Below, piece by piece: positions 10,432 through 23,902 of a stretch of DNA of 64,000 nt. The first letter of the stretch is position 1. Each line of letters starts with the position of its first letter. The position numbers and the translations under genes were made by a program. Source of the stretch: Pseudisothecium myosuroides (taxonomy: Eukaryota > Streptophyta > Bryopsida > Hypnales > Lembophyllaceae); contig OX637289.1 in assembly GCA_951799445.1 (NCBI GenBank), forward strand, positions 46,476,264-46,540,263. The letters run 5' to 3'. The notes beneath the pieces were generated by a model. That model was not told the origin of the DNA. It searched no databases and saw nothing but the letters and a program-made list of their open reading frames with translations.

Positions 10432-12863
10432 TATTGTATCATTGTAAAAAGGTAATATTCAACTTTATCATGCATTATTTAGACACCCTATAGATAATTT
10501 ACAAGTTTTCAAAGCATCGTCTCTACGTGTATCAAAAATCAATACTAGGCAACTTTGGATAATACCACTTGTCATCATTTTGAACGTTCATATTCTAATT
10601 TTGAAAATTCATAGTTTATTTGTGTTGTATTGAATCATACATGCACGAGAATTTGGAATCTCTTTTTGACTCCCAATAAGACAACTACTTTGTCCCAAAA
10701 TGATTATGGACAATTTTATTAGTATTTTTTGAAGCCAATTTCATTGACCATATTATAAAAAACATAATTAAAAATGGTTCTAAATTTTATATCACTTGGA
10801 TCAATGAACGTCATTGTATGTGTTCATTGCAACCTAAATAAAATTAGTCACAAGGTAGTGTCCATATAACCTACTCAAAACAACCTTAAAAAAAATATGA
10901 AATTCAAAGTGTACAATCATTTCAAGATAGAGGCAATAAAACTCCTACAATTCAATTATATAGAGGAACCACGTTGCAACTCTAATTAGGATGATTGTAG
11001 GTGTAGTTTCCTCTGCCCTTGGTTGCAACACTTGTGATTAGGATAGTCTCTCCTTTTCTGATGGTAATAACTAGGTGCATTTGTCTTATTTGTACTCCTT
11101 ATGTTGAATCACTTATCTTGCAAATGCTTTGATTCTTGATTTGTTGAAGTGTATTGTTGCAAAGGTGTCATGGATAAGGACAAGTATATGGGTAATTGGA
11201 TACATAGATATCATAGTTTTTCAACTTGAAATTTGTTCATGTTTCATTGTCTAAACTAAGGCATCTTATGTATCTGTGAACATGTTTTAAGATTTTTGTG
11301 AAAAGTGACTTATTTTGCACTGTTTTTTATTTTCAAAACAAGTAGTTGCAGTATTGAAAAGAATCAAACATTTCTTCGGACTGGTGTACAAAACAATAAT
11401 TAGGCCACGTCGCCAAATGTTATAAAAAGCCCCATGGATTAAATATATCATCATTCAGTGCACACATTCAAATTGCAAAAATTGGGAATTGGGGGTTTCC
11501 AGTCTTGGTGAAGGTGCATCCTTTCGGCTAGGTTGACCTGATGTCATGATATTTCATACTATTCTCCATTATCTTGATTAATTTTCCCATATTAACCCAA
11601 CACTCCAAGGTAAACTTTTTTATTACGTAGATTGTGCAAGAGAATAAATATTCCTTCTACCTGAAGGATGTAGGTAATAAGAATTTTATTTACTTGTAAT
11701 GATCATGATCATAGTATTTAATCAACATATATTTAGATTGCATTTTGGCAACAACACTTGAAAGATGTTAAGCTACATTTGTTAGTAACAAGTTGGATCA
11801 TCTTTCAATGACTAGTATGTGGTATGCATTCCATTTACTCAAATGCACAAGTCTAGAGTCACTGTACATAAATAGAGAATACTTCCTTATCTTTACATTT
11901 CTATCAATTTTTTTCCTTCAAAAGGTGATAGTAACTCAAGAGTAAAAGTGATAGGTGGAGTAGCTTGGTCTTGCAATTTTAACCCTTGAAGAGCATTTGA
12001 GGTCCTTGGAAAGTTGTCCAAATTTAGATTTCAAAATCTTTCTAAAAAAGGCATCATATAGCTTTTGCACATGACCAATCAATTATGAGCTTCCGCCCTC
12101 CTCAAGTCCACATGCAACCTCAAAGCAACTGTTCAAAATCTGTATTAATCTTTCCACTGCAAAAAATTGCAATTCCAAACTCAAGACTTAGATTGATAGA
12201 TGCATCTTCTAAAGACAAAGAGAATGATACTATAGAAGTTCACATGAAGTTGAATATTAGAAGAATTTTCTTGGAGATTCTCTAAAAACCTTGACCCTCG
12301 GCCTAACTATGTCATTTAAGGGTCAAGCTTAGTACATCAAAACGTGAGTAGGGTCTATCAATATCAAAGTCAAACTTGGCTCTCACAATCTTTGACATAT
12401 TTGGAATGAAAACAACAACATCAACAAGATGAAGGTAGAAGCTACCCATAACGAGTCCCATTCTCTTTATTGAACCATGTTACCAACAACAATGCCACTC
12501 TTCCAATACACTTGGTTGGCATTCTATTAGCAAATTGGGTGGAAGGGCAACTTGGCTAATGTCTATGGCTTACTCATCTTTGAATGCAAATGGAATTGTC
12601 TATTGGACCTTCAATAATGATCTTCAATCTCCCACTTGAATGATTGTATAAGTAATTCATGCACAGTAAGTATAATTTTCATCTCTACAAATTTAACTCT
12701 TGAAAACAAACTCATCTTATATAGCAATTTCCTAATGATAGCCTACTCCTACATATTGGTAAAAGTGTTGAAATTATGCATTTCCAATCATATGTTAATG
12801 ATAAATCTTCATCAAAAATCACCAATGGTAAGATGCTTGTGTATATAGGGCTCATGGTTTATC
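10432..12863. other. Kinase 3' flank and AT-rich spacer
   Basis: The first ~70 bp are also present after the second kinase copy (37248-37310). Beyond that the sequence is AT-rich with only short, unsupported ORFs. Parts of 12540-12700 resemble 14330-14460, so an older repeat may precede each of the next two TTAA elements. Confidence 0.35.
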
Positions 12864-13805
12864 TTAACCCCTAAAGCACCGAACATGCTTTTTTGAGAAC
12901 ATAGCTTTTTTGGGCAGCTCACTACGAGCGGAGTTTTTATTTTTTTTCTTTCAAATTTTCACACAACATTTTCCCAAGGAGTAGCTTTAAGGCCCAACAA
13001 TTTTCATAACTTTTGACTACATGGTTAAAAAGTTATTGCATGATATGTCATTTTCATTACTCGACGGGCAGTCCGGGCAGCAAAAAAAACTTCTTTGAAA
13101 ATCACTTTTAAGAAAAATAAAAATATGAAATTGGTTCTTTAGATTTACATATACGCGGGAAGGTTTGAATCATTCCATTCCGATCAATGAGTCAAAAGTT
13201 ATGAGGATTCTTAGTTTGAGGGTAGTTATAGAATCTCAACTCTAAAATAAACTTTGAAGTCCTTTATTTAACTCAATTTTCAATATTTTTGAAAAAAAAT
13301 AAAAACATTGGGTATAGATTGTGTATTACAACATGACAACCGTTGGGATTGGCATTTTTCAATTCCATAAATAAATTCTTAACAATTTAGTGTTTTGAAT
13401 CATTCTCTACCTCGTCCTACTTACTATTTTTTCCTATATGTTGTACAATTCCAAATGATCTGAAATTTTTCAAGCATGTATCCAACTTGCCTTGAAGAAT
13501 AAATCCAAAGAGTAACCACCATTTTGTACATTTTTTCATACAAATGTGACCTTGTGAAGGGCAGTTGCCAGTTTTTTCGCAGGGACAAAAAAAGGATTTT
13601 TGTCAATTCAAACGCTATTATCTTGCAATCCACATGGTGGAAAATTCTGAAATTTTTTCCACATCTTTTCAAACAAGTTTAATACAAGATCCTACGGTTA
13701 CATGTGTCCAAAAATGTTTTTTTTCTAAAATTTGGCACTAGTATTAGAAATGGCAGTTTTGGAGCGTTTTTGGTGAAAACATAGTCAAAAACCTTTAGGG
13801 GTTAA
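12864..13805 (+). mobile_element. TTAA-flanked element, subfamily 1, copy 1
   Basis: Begins TTAACCCCTAAAG and ends CCTTTAGGGGTTAA; 942 bp. If TTAA is the target duplication, the inverted repeat starts CCCCTAAAG. Interior landmarks shared with copies at 14607 and 26304 are GGGCAGCTCACTACGA, CATAACTTTTGACTACATGG and AAATGGCAGTTTTGGAG. Short ORFs on both strands are conserved between copies only as far as the DNA is. A TTAA target and CCC-type termini match the piggyBac superfamily pattern; no transposase is present. Confidence 0.75.
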
Positions 13806-14606
13806 GGACCTCAAACAATGCTTTAAAGAGATGGAATGGCTTACCAAGGATTGTTGTGAGGGGAGCTTCTTTGTCAAAGTTTGGGCAACAAGAAGGCTTT
13901 TAGAGGGGGAGATGATCACTCTTCCCCGGGCACAAACAATTTCTCTTGGACTAGGCTAAACCTCTTTAGAATCGTCACAAAGATTCTTTGGAGAAGGAGG
14001 GTAATTTTGTCTCATACAAATTAAAATTGATTGGCAAACATTGTAAAACAACCCCCTTGTAATGCGATATGGAACATGGAGGCTTGGCTTGTGTCTCTAG
14101 CATCAAATGTTCGTATTTAATAGAAGTCTACAATTTTTTAAACCACATCCAAAAACAATTTCAAATTTTAAACATCTTTCATGCAATAACAAATATCTAA
14201 GATCTTGAACTACTTACATCCAAGTAATCAAGTAAATAAGTAGGAAAATTTGGACCTCATCCTATCTCGAACACTAATCTATGTCATCTATTCATGTAAT
14301 TTAGTTGGAGTAACTAGCAAGTGGTTTTAACATCACTTGGCTCAACATTAATGGCCTCTATTCTTTGAATGGAAAAGGGTGTTGAGTGTTCTCACACTTA
14401 ATAATCAATAACCTCCCACTTTGAAATTGCATAAGAAATCTATAAACAATGATATAAATTTGATCTCAATACATCAAGCTCATATGCCCACGATCTCCCT
14501 AGCATAACTCTAAACATTTTGATCAAATCATATTTTAACATGAGTTAAAATACTTAAAATACTACAAATAGTATACCCTACCTTACTTGAAAATGTACTC
14601 TTACTA
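13806..14606. other. Spacer between two TTAA elements
   Basis: AT-rich, no recognised gene. About 14330-14460 resembles 12540-12700, which precedes the previous TTAA element. Confidence 0.35.
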
Positions 14607-15548
14607 TTCAACCCCTAAAGGACTAAACACCATTTTTTGGCAACATAGCAAATTTGGGCAGCTCACTACGAATGGAAATTTTATTATTTTTCTTTGAAAT
14701 TTTCACACAAGATGTGCCCAAGGTGTAGCTTCAAGGCCCAACAATTTTCATAACTTTTGACTACATGGTTAAAAAGTTATTGCATGATACGTCATTTTCA
14801 TTACTCGGCGGGCAGTCCGGGCAGCAAAAAAAACTTCTTTGAAAATCACTTTTTTGAAAAATAAAAATTTGAAATTGGTTCTATAGATTTATATATACAT
14901 GGAAAGCTTTGAATCATTCCATTTAGATTAATGAGTCAAAAGTTATGAGGAGTTTTAGTTTGAGGATAGTTATGGAATTTCTACTCTAAAATATACTTTG
15001 AAGTCCTTTATTTAAATAAACTTTCAATACTTTTGGAAAAAAAAAAAATTGGGTATAAATTGTTTATTACAACATTACAACCATTGGAATTGGCATTTCT
15101 CAATTCCATTACTAAATTCTTGACAATTTAGTATTTTGAGTCATTCTCTACCTCTTTCTACTTACTATCTTTTCCTATATGTTGTGCAATTCCAAATGAT
15201 CTGAAAATTTTCAAGCATGTCGCCGACTTGCCTTGAAGAATGAATCCAAAGAGTAACCACCATTTTGGACTTTTTTCATACAAATGTGACCTCGTGAAGT
15301 GCAGCTGCCTGTTTTTCCGCAAGGACAAAAAAAGGGTTTTTGTCAATTTAAATGCTAATATCTTGCAATCCACACGGTGTAAAATTCTGAAATTTTTTCC
15401 ACATCTTCTTAAACTAGTTTACTACAAGATCCTATGGTTACATGTGTTCAAAAATGTTTTTTTTTCTCTAAAATTTGGTATTTGTATTAGAAATGGCAGT
15501 TTTGGAGTGATTTTGGTGAAAACATAGTCAAAAACCTTTAGGGGTTAA
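14607..15548 (+). mobile_element. TTAA-flanked element, subfamily 1, copy 2
   Basis: Also 942 bp and in the same orientation as copy 1, with closely similar sequence throughout. The left TTAA has become TTCAA; the right end is an intact CCTTTAGGGGTTAA. No coding capacity beyond short mirrored ORFs. Confidence 0.75.
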
Positions 15549-17282
15549 GTATCCAAAAATTGTGATTGTATAGAACTCAAGACTACAAAAGAAAAGTAGA
15601 AGGTGTTTTAGGGAAATAAGGACTATAAGAAGCTACACTACGGATAGCTATGGTGGCATACTAGCACATCAGGTAACAACCCTACTTAAACTTATTCACA
15701 TTCACAATGGAAATAGCTTTTGTCGAACTGAAGCCTCCTTCACTAGAAACCCAAAACCATGGTAAGAAAAAACCTACACCCAAATGAAGGTACACACAAT
15801 CACATGCCCAAATATAAAAAACATTTTGGAAAAATAACTTACTCTTGACACAGCGGTGCTATTCTGTGAGCATGCGAGCATGAGCCTATGAGCACTGAGC
15901 GGGGATTATGTGAGCATGGAGCTCAGAAATTTGAAAAAGCATTAGAAAAGTCAATAATATTTCTAAAAAAAGATTTAATCTAAAATTTTGGATCAAAATT
16001 TACGATTTTTAGTAAATTTCAGTACTTATTACCATGGATCTATTACCATGGACAACAATAGAGTGCACAAGCGGGGGCCGATGAGCGTTTAGACTTGAGT
16101 GTTAATAAAGACTTTTTTACTAAAAATAGAGATATAAGATTAACAAATAGTAATGTCACAACCCAAAATAGTAATGTTAAAATTATTGAAATAGAAATGA
16201 TTAAAAATAAAATTTCAAAAAAGTTGGTTTAGGATTTTTTTAAAATTATTTTGAGGATTCAATTTAGTGTTTGAATGTTGCAAGTAGGGCCAATAACAAT
16301 GGCATAGCTTCTCTCGCAACAAAAATTTGCTATCATAAATATGATGTATTAATGAATATCATCCATATCATCCATCCCATCCATCATCTATCCATCAATG
16401 AAAAGACTTATTTGCATAGCTAGTGCAATACATGTTCTATGGTTTCCTACATCTATTGTTTTATGAATGTCTTGCAAGTGGAATGCACAAACCTTGCTAA
16501 TAAGTGTACGCCTACTAAAAATTAGACACTTCATTCATTAGGAGCCTTAAGAACCTCAGGACACCCTTCAAGTAATTGTAAGGTAATAATCCATAACGCC
16601 TTCCCATAAACTTTGGTTGAATTAGGCGGTTAGGCCCAAATTTTTTGAATTTTTAAAATAGAGATTACAAATATTTGACTGATAAAAGAGTATCTAGTTG
16701 AAGACAAGTTTTATTGTAATCACAAAAAAATGGAAAACATTAGCATAATTTTCATGCACATCTTGTACAAAATTGAAGGAATTTTTTTTATCAGAAAATG
16801 AAAATTTACAAATATTAGGAAAACTTTGCATTTTTTCCAAAAGACTTTGTTTATTCTTCCAAGGCTGGTGTAGTGCTCTTTAGAACTGAGGAGTATTTTT
16901 AAGGTTACTTTTTAGAAATTAGACATTCAATTTTACAATGTTGTTTGGCTGAATTTGACCTTTTTTAATGCTTTTTTTTAATGTATAGTTTTACAAATGA
17001 TTTCAGTTGTCATTGGGGTGCCAAATACTGCTTCTACTTTGAACTAACTAGTTTGGTAAGGCATTTGTTATCTACTCCAATCGACCATTATTTAACCAAC
17101 TCCAAATACAAGTGTTTTTATTATCAATAGCTAGATGAATATACATCGTCTTAGAGATTGCTAACTCTAAGAAGCAGCTTCAATTCATCAAAGCTTAGAC
17201 TTGTTGCATGGATATACTTGTCATCCTTGAAGTTTGCCTTGCAAATAAATTTGAAGACTTAATATAGATGTTTGCAGTTCAC

Positions 17283-19027
17283 TTATAATTTCCTCCTGTC
17301 TAATGCAGCTACATTCATAGTAATGAAGTCTTCACGAGTACAAGAAGGTAAGTCTGAAATTGTGATCCAATAGGTCTTTTGGTAGAAAAAGATACCAGAC
17401 ATTAGAGTTATCACTCTACCATAGCTAGGATATGGAATAACTGTGACAGATTCAACAATTGCTTTCATATTCCTTGTAGTCTTCCATTTGTTGCGGTGGT
17501 CAACTTTGGGCACATTAGGGTTACACTTAGTGGTCCTCCTCAATTGTTTTGTGGGGAGCACGTCACCGTCAAATGGTTGAATGTCACTATCAAATGGCTT
17601 CAAGTTAAATGTGGACACACCTCACCGTATTTTCTTCATTGAAGATATGGAAGGTTGGTGCTCCTACCTCTTCACTTTGCAATTTAAGAAAAGACTCTTC
17701 TTCCAAATAATTTGATTTTGTAAGATGTGTTTCATGTGCCACAGGCCACACCTTGAAAGAGAGGTTCAATCGTGGACCCTCTTCTTCTTAGAGCCTCCCG
17801 TGCAACACATAAGGTCATGTGTGCAAAACTAAAAGTCAAAGTTAATGACAGCCTTGGTGGCATATTTTGTCATGCACCTATTGTAGATGGATGCTGCAAT
17901 TCTACTCTTCATGGACTTCTTTATATTAGCGTTGCATTTTTTCTTCTTTCCTTTTTGAACTCTGTGATAAGTTTTTCCTTCCTTCGTACACCTTGCAATG
18001 TACCACAAAGAAGGATTGCAGTTTGTTTCATGTACTTTTGTCACTTGAGGACATATTGTGCTTGATTTGCCTGTCTTTGTTGATGTTGGCATTGATGCAT
18101 CTATTTTTGTATCGGTTCTTCTTGACCAACTTTGCACTCTAGATTGAAATAAATTTACTGCGTCATAGTGGTGAGAGTTGTTGTCTAACCCAAGTTGAAG
18201 ATCTAGTTTGCACTTTGGTAGAGCTAAATACCTCCTTGCCTTCCAAGTGAGGAACTTGTTTGGTAAATATGTGAGCGTTTGGAAGTTTGGTGGCGACCTT
18301 GGCAAACTTTGTTGGGTTTCTTGTTTGTTGTGTCGAAGACAATTTTTGTCCAAGTGGAGACCCATACCAGATCATGCATAGCCTTCAGTTGGAGAAATGC
18401 CCAGTAACTTATTGATTGCATCATGGCCCGTATCATGTCATCTGTGGTGGCGATCCGTGGTACATGCAGGTTCCCTTCTTCCGTGACATTTGGAGCCACT
18501 TGTTGTGAATTGTCTCTACCAAATTGCAAGAAGCATCTTGTCTAGTTCCTCCAAATTCAAGTTTTGCACCAACAGCAATTTTGAGAGACATTAAGTAGAA
18601 CGTGTATTCATCAAGGCACCACAAATAGGGGCCTTGGTTTGGAGAGGGCGTACCAAGATCTTGAAGACAAGTGTGGATGTCCGTTGGATAAGATTTCTTG
18701 TTTCCAAGTTGCCTCTTTCAGTATATAGAATTTTGCATGTTCACTTCAAATTTGTGCAAATTATACATTTGTATACTAGAAAAAATTGGTGAGCAATTAC
18801 AATTTGTTTCATCATTAAAAAATTAGGTGAACAAAATAGTTTAGTAGTAAAAAAAAGGCATCTTGGTTTGAAGGATCGATTTGACCTACTAATTTAGCCC
18901 CACGATTGATACCCAAAGTGCTAGAAATCAAACCAATCATCGAGTTCCTAGAGAACCTCCTATAAGGCAACCTTGAAGAAAGCCACCAACCCTTGATTCC
19001 AAGGTATCTCTCTTTTGCTTCTGCCAT
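17283..19027 (-). pseudogene. Decayed coding sequence inside the hAT-like element
   Basis: Several minus-strand frames in succession read like protein: 18815-19027 (starting MAEAKERYLGIKGWWLSS), about 18620-18700 (DIHTCLQDLGTPSPNQGPYL), 18433-18624 (containing ETIHNKWLQMSRKKG), 18224-18529 (MIRAMMQSISYWAFLQ) and 17829-18365. Frames shift between the blocks and stops interrupt them, so the gene is broken. The protein family is not recognised. It may be a former transposase, an accessory transposon protein or captured host sequence; neither a hAT dimerisation motif nor a zinc finger was seen in it. Confidence 0.45.
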
Positions 19028-19537
19028 AGATTTTGAATCTTTGTATTGCTTGCAAAGCCTCTTGTTAGTCTTCTAGAACTCTGGCTAAATGAGCTTCTCC
19101 ATGTGTCTATTCAACCATGTGGTCCAATGAAATAGACAAAGATACTCTCGATCCTACTTAACCTTTAGGCCTTCTGCTTGTCGCCACTTCTACAGATCAC
19201 ACAAATAGCGTGCCAATTGGCCATGGCATTGTCAACCATGAAGCCCTTCAAGAAGTATGGATTTGGAATCCTATGCCATACCATGGCAAAGTTTAGTGAT
19301 CTCCACATTTGTTCTTGTAATTCAATATCCTTACCTAATCATTATGTTGCAAATACAGATTGTTTGGATTCGACAAAGCTTGGGGTCATAGATGTGGGCA
19401 GACATCAATGTCCACCCCTTAACCTTCTTGACATGATTGAATATGCAACAAGAGTTTTATAGGTCTCTACCAAATTGCATTCGCCTCATCAAATCCACCT
19501 TGCTTTCCGGACCTTCCTTTGACATCTTGAAAATTTG

Positions 19538-20215
19538 GATTGTTTGCTTGGGCATAAGATCATTGCCTCATTAATGAGGCATCAATTTCAAGATCTTTTG
19601 TGTCTCCTTTGGAAGGTGCAACTTTTCCTTGCATTTTTTCTATTTTTTTTTCTATTTTTCAATTGCTTGCTTTAGCTGTAGAACACTGCCTCATTAACGA
19701 GGCATCAATTTTGAATTGTTCAGTGTCTCATTTGGATGGTGCAAGTTTAGGATGTATGTTTTTCATTTTTAAGAAAAAAATTTAGACTGCTTGCTTGGGC
19801 TGTAAAAGATCACCTCGTTGACGAGGTGTCAATTTTGGGGTGTTCCATGTCTCATCTGGATAGTGCAAGTTTAAGGTACAGGTTTTCAATTTAATTTTTT
19901 TAGTTTAGAGATTGCTTGCTCGAGCTATAGATCATTGCCTTGTTGACGAGGTGTCAATTTCAAGGGCTCCAATGTTACATTTGGAAGGTACTAAATGTAA
20001 GAAGTGCATGGTTTCAATTTTTTGTTTTAATTTTAGGCATTGCTGGCTTGGGTTGTAGATCATTGCCTTGTTGACGAGGCGCCAATTTCAAGGGTTCCAA
20101 TGTCTTGTTCAGAAGGTAAATGTAACAAGTGCATGGTTTCAATTTTTTGTTTTAATTTTAGACGTTGTTGACTTGGGTTGTAGATTGTCACCTTGTTGAC
20201 GAGACAACAATTCTA
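19538..20215 (+). repeat. Six-unit tandem array with a palindrome in each unit
   Basis: Units start near 19540, 19661, 19785, 19911, 20037 and 20161, a period of about 121-126 bp. Each opens with TTGCTTGG-GCTGTAGATCA-like sequence, then a palindromic core: GCCTCATTAATGAGGC at 19565-19580 is perfect, and CACCTCGTTGACGAGGTG in unit 3 has 8-bp arms. Each then has TCAATTT and a T-rich tail. A degenerate seventh core lies near 21140. It lies in the middle of the hAT-like element. Confidence 0.8.
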
Positions 20216-20437
20216 GGGTCTTCAAATGAGTCATTTCAAATGGTCAAGGTTTCAATGAGTGTCTTCATTTTTTTCCAAGTCCAATTACCATCTACCATTA
20301 AGAATAATTTTGATGGCAAATAGAAGGAATTACTTCATTAACATTTAGTGAGAGTGAAGGGTGGAGAGGTTGTTTTTATAATGAAATCCATTGTCAGTCA
20401 TAAATCCTCAAAGAGTATGGGATAATTTGAAGAGGAG

Positions 20438-20873
20438 AGCTTGACCACTCATTGTAAAAACATAAAAATTGTGCTCAAAGTAGAATTTTGGACCTCATGT
20501 TGGTATAGTAGAATAAATTTTTTCAAAAAACTTTGAACTAAGAATAGTTGGTACATTAAGCTGAACTTCATCTCCAGAAATCTGTTTGAGATTTTGAGCC
20601 TCCAATCAAAAGTTATGAACGAAATTCAAAGAGTATGTTTGAAAATCTCAAAGAAAATGTCCCTTCCAACCCCCTCTGAAATTTGTCCATAACTTTTGAT
20701 TGGAGGCTCAAAATTTCAAACGGATTTTTGGAGATGAAACTTAACTTAATTTTCCAATTTTTTTTAGTTCAAAGTTTTTTGAAAAAAGTTATTCTACTAT
20801 GCCTAAACGAGGTTTGAAATTCTACTTCAAACACAATTTTTGTTTTTGACTTAAGTATGAGCGGTTGAGCTTC
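20438..20873. repeat. Foldback element (~435 bp) inside the hAT-like element
   Basis: The left arm starting GAGCTTGACCACTCAT and containing GAGCCTCCAATCAAAAGTTA is matched in inverse orientation by TAACTTTTGATTGGAGGCTC and an end GAGCGGTTGAGCTTC. Arms are about 190 bp each with a loop near 20640-20690, so a transcript would fold into one long hairpin. No coding sequence. It could be a MITE or an inverted-repeat source of small RNAs. Confidence 0.7.
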
Positions 20874-22252
20874 CTACATATCCCACATGGATTGTTTTAC
20901 CTCCTACCACCTCACTTGTATAAAGAGCTTGTCTTCTCAACCCTAGGCACACCAATCAAAATGACTTTGGAAGATGGACGATGGATATTTCAAATTTTGT
21001 TTAATATAGTGTTGAATTTAAAAAAATTAAAAATGATAAAGTGATTAATCTACTTTGGGAACTTTTAATAATTATTTGGTATCAATGTGCCAACCCTATC
21101 CAATAGGTATGGTTCTATTGGTAATCTTGAGTTCTAATCATCACCTCGTTGATGAAGTGTCAATTTTAGGGTTCTGGATTTCATTTACAGCGTCACAGTT
21201 GGCAAAAATTGCATTTTACCTCAATGCTTTTTATTTTAAATCAATGTGATAATTATACTGGAGTTGGCACAATAGAGTTGTAATTAATTATTTGATATCA
21301 ATGTGCCAACTCCAATGGGAGGCCCCTAGCTGCGGACGAAAAAATTAATAAATAAATTTGTAGGAGGTTGGGTCTGCCATGGGGCAAACTATGCCAAGTC
21401 CGCCCTTATTGGTGATGAGACAAATTTTCCACACGATTAGTAAGTTCAATTTTATATGGCCAAGTGCAAAAATGGTGAATTATTATGTGTTTGCTCTTTC
21501 ATTCAACTCTTGAGGACTTGTTTCTGTATACAAGGTTTTTAAAAATTTGGCATAAAGCTCGGTTTTAATCTGACTATGCTTATACAAGGGTTGGTTTTTT
21601 TATTTATCACATGCTAGGTTGTCCAAGGGAACTCTCGGTGCCAATGGCATTTCCCAACCACATATCAATGATCAAGAAAACAACAAAATTTGTATTCTAC
21701 TTCTTTCATTTAGCTCTTGATTGTAGTATAATTCGGTTATTTTTTTGATCACCTAGCTGGAGATCTAGGTACCTTGTAGCACCAATGGGAGCTAGGGGCT
21801 AGGGCTCAAGTGATCTCAAAGTCAAAAACAATTTTTATTATGATGCCATTTCAGTTTTAACTCATGGTCACTCGTTAGTAGAATTAGGTTTTCTTTTGAC
21901 GAGTCTTTTGATCAACTAGCTTTAGATTCGGGGAAGTTGTTGGCGCCAATGGAGGTCAAGAGCTCCAAGCTAGTGATCTCAAAATCAAAATATGGGTTAC
22001 CAAATCAAAAAGAATAATTTTGATGCTAGTTCATCTTCAAACTATTTGTTCTCATTTGTAGCTTTAACTTGTACCTTGAAATTGTGAGGCTGTTGGTTTG
22101 GAGCCCCAAGCCCCAAGTCAATGATGTTGGAGACTCAATATATTGAATAGAAGTTTTTATATAACATTTGGATGCCATGGTGTAAACAAATGTTGTTTGA
22201 TGCATTGAACCCTTAATATTTTTAATGGTTATTTTTCTTTTCACAAATTCAG

Positions 22253-22459
22253 TCAGAGTCAATTCTTGTTCAAGAGGTTTGTCAACAATTTGAGACCTCT
22301 AAGTTCCATGGCTTTGAGCAACCCCTCATTGGTAGAAATCAAGATGTTGAGGAGGATGTTACAAAGGATGAAGATGAGCTTGTGGACTACTGTACTATTA
22401 AGGACACTTTCAGAAGATTGCAAAAGATTAACTCTATGGCTTATATCTCTAGTCTTTGA
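22253..22459 (+). other. Possible terminal exon, unknown acidic protein
   Basis: After a pyrimidine-rich acceptor (ATTTTTCTTTTCACAAATTCAG) a frame of 68 codons stays open to TGA at 22457-22459. It includes VCQQFETSKFHGFEQPL and the acidic run DVEEDVTKDEDELVDY. Composition is protein-like compared with the surroundings, but no upstream exon was found and the family is unknown. It lies inside the hAT-like element. Confidence 0.3.
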
Positions 22460-23902
22460 ATGTATAAGGTCCCATTTTATATCTCATCTTTGTATTCTAT
22501 TGTATCATTTTGTTGTGATATCTATAGTGAAATCAACTTTCAATTGCAGTGTAACTTTGACTAAGCTTAAGTAGGAATTTGTGTACATGGATATAGAGAT
22601 GGTGCTTGCTTGATTTATGTCTCCATTACAAATTAGTAGGGAGAAGATGAACATATCTCCGACATAGAAAAAAGTAAATAGGGTCCTTTATGGAATCAAG
22701 AAAATGACATTTTGAATGCCACTCTAAATTCTACTTCTAAGTTGTAACATCTCCAAAATTCAAAGTTCTTTGTTTGTGATGGAAACCACCATCTACTTTC
22801 TTGGACATTTTGTATATCTCATCACCATAAACGTGACCAAGATTGGCATATATTTGTAGATTCCACTAGATCTTGGAGACAAAAAAGCGTATTGACATTG
22901 TCATTCATATTATGCACGGCATCAACAAGTACATATAGCTTGCATTGTTTATTATCTTTGGTTTGTTGTTCAGAATTTTATGAATTTGTCTAAAATGATT
23001 TGCTCTTGTCACCACTCATACTAAAAATTCATTAAGACTAGCTTGGTGCACACCTTGTACCAAATCTGCAAATACATAGTTTTGCTTTTGAATAAATTCT
23101 TAGAACATCTCAGTCCCTCTGAGATGTGATAGTGTCAGCAGAATTTAAAAGAAAGTTGGTACATTATATGAATAGAGGTCTTCACAACTTTCAATTATCG
23201 TGTAAGATTCATTCTAATCTTGAATAACATTTCATTTTTGTGATTTATAAATTTGCTCTAGTGCCTCATCCCTCTTTTTTGTTTCCATTTGATATTACAG
23301 TACAAGATTGTTGCTGCATGTGATGCAATAGTGCGGATGTACAAGGTGGATACACCAGGGGGGACCATTTGGAAGAATATATTATTTCTACCATGAGATC
23401 TTTGATGTGTTGCTTGCCCCTATAATTTGTGCACTTGATGTTGTTCCTATATCATTTGCACTTATAACATTGACCTCAAACAACCTAGATGCGAAGGATG
23501 TCATGGTTTTATACATTTTGAAGAAATCTCAATTCAGTAAAGAAGTCTATCTTGAATTTTCATATTCATTTGACTTTAGTTTCAAGCCTCAACCTATCTT
23601 AAACCATCTCTAATACTGCATTTTTTTTTCTGCAGCATGATATCCACTGTCCGTTTTATTCCTTGCCAAGATTTTTTCTAAGCCTAGAAAATTAAGCTAT
23701 ACATATTGCCCTAAAATATTGAGGCATTAGATGTTAAATTTGCATATGAGTGAATTATCCCTACACGGGAAGTATTCTAATGTCCACGGTCATAGGTCCC
23801 ACTAGCCACGATCATAGGTCTTCACTCTAAAAAATTGTATGCTCACAAGCTCACAAGCTCATGCTCGCACGCTCATAGAATAGCAACCCTGCTCTTGACA
23901 TA

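Larger units (their letters stand above)
15851..23891. mobile_element. Large hAT-like element (8.04 kb)
   Basis: The left end CAGCGGTGCTATTCTGTGAG pairs with the right end CTCATAGAATAGCAACCCTG as imperfect inverted repeats, and the pairing continues inward through repeated (A/G)TGAGC motifs. The direct repeat CTCTTGACA flanks both sides (15842-15850 and 23892-23900). CAG...CTG ends and an ~8-bp target duplication are the hallmarks of hAT transposons; one extra base matches, perhaps by chance. The clustered GAGCAT/TGAGC motifs near each end resemble subterminal transposase-binding sites. No intact transposase was found inside. Contents: decayed minus-strand coding sequence, a tandem palindrome array, a foldback, and a plus-strand exon-like segment. 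Confidence 0.75.
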
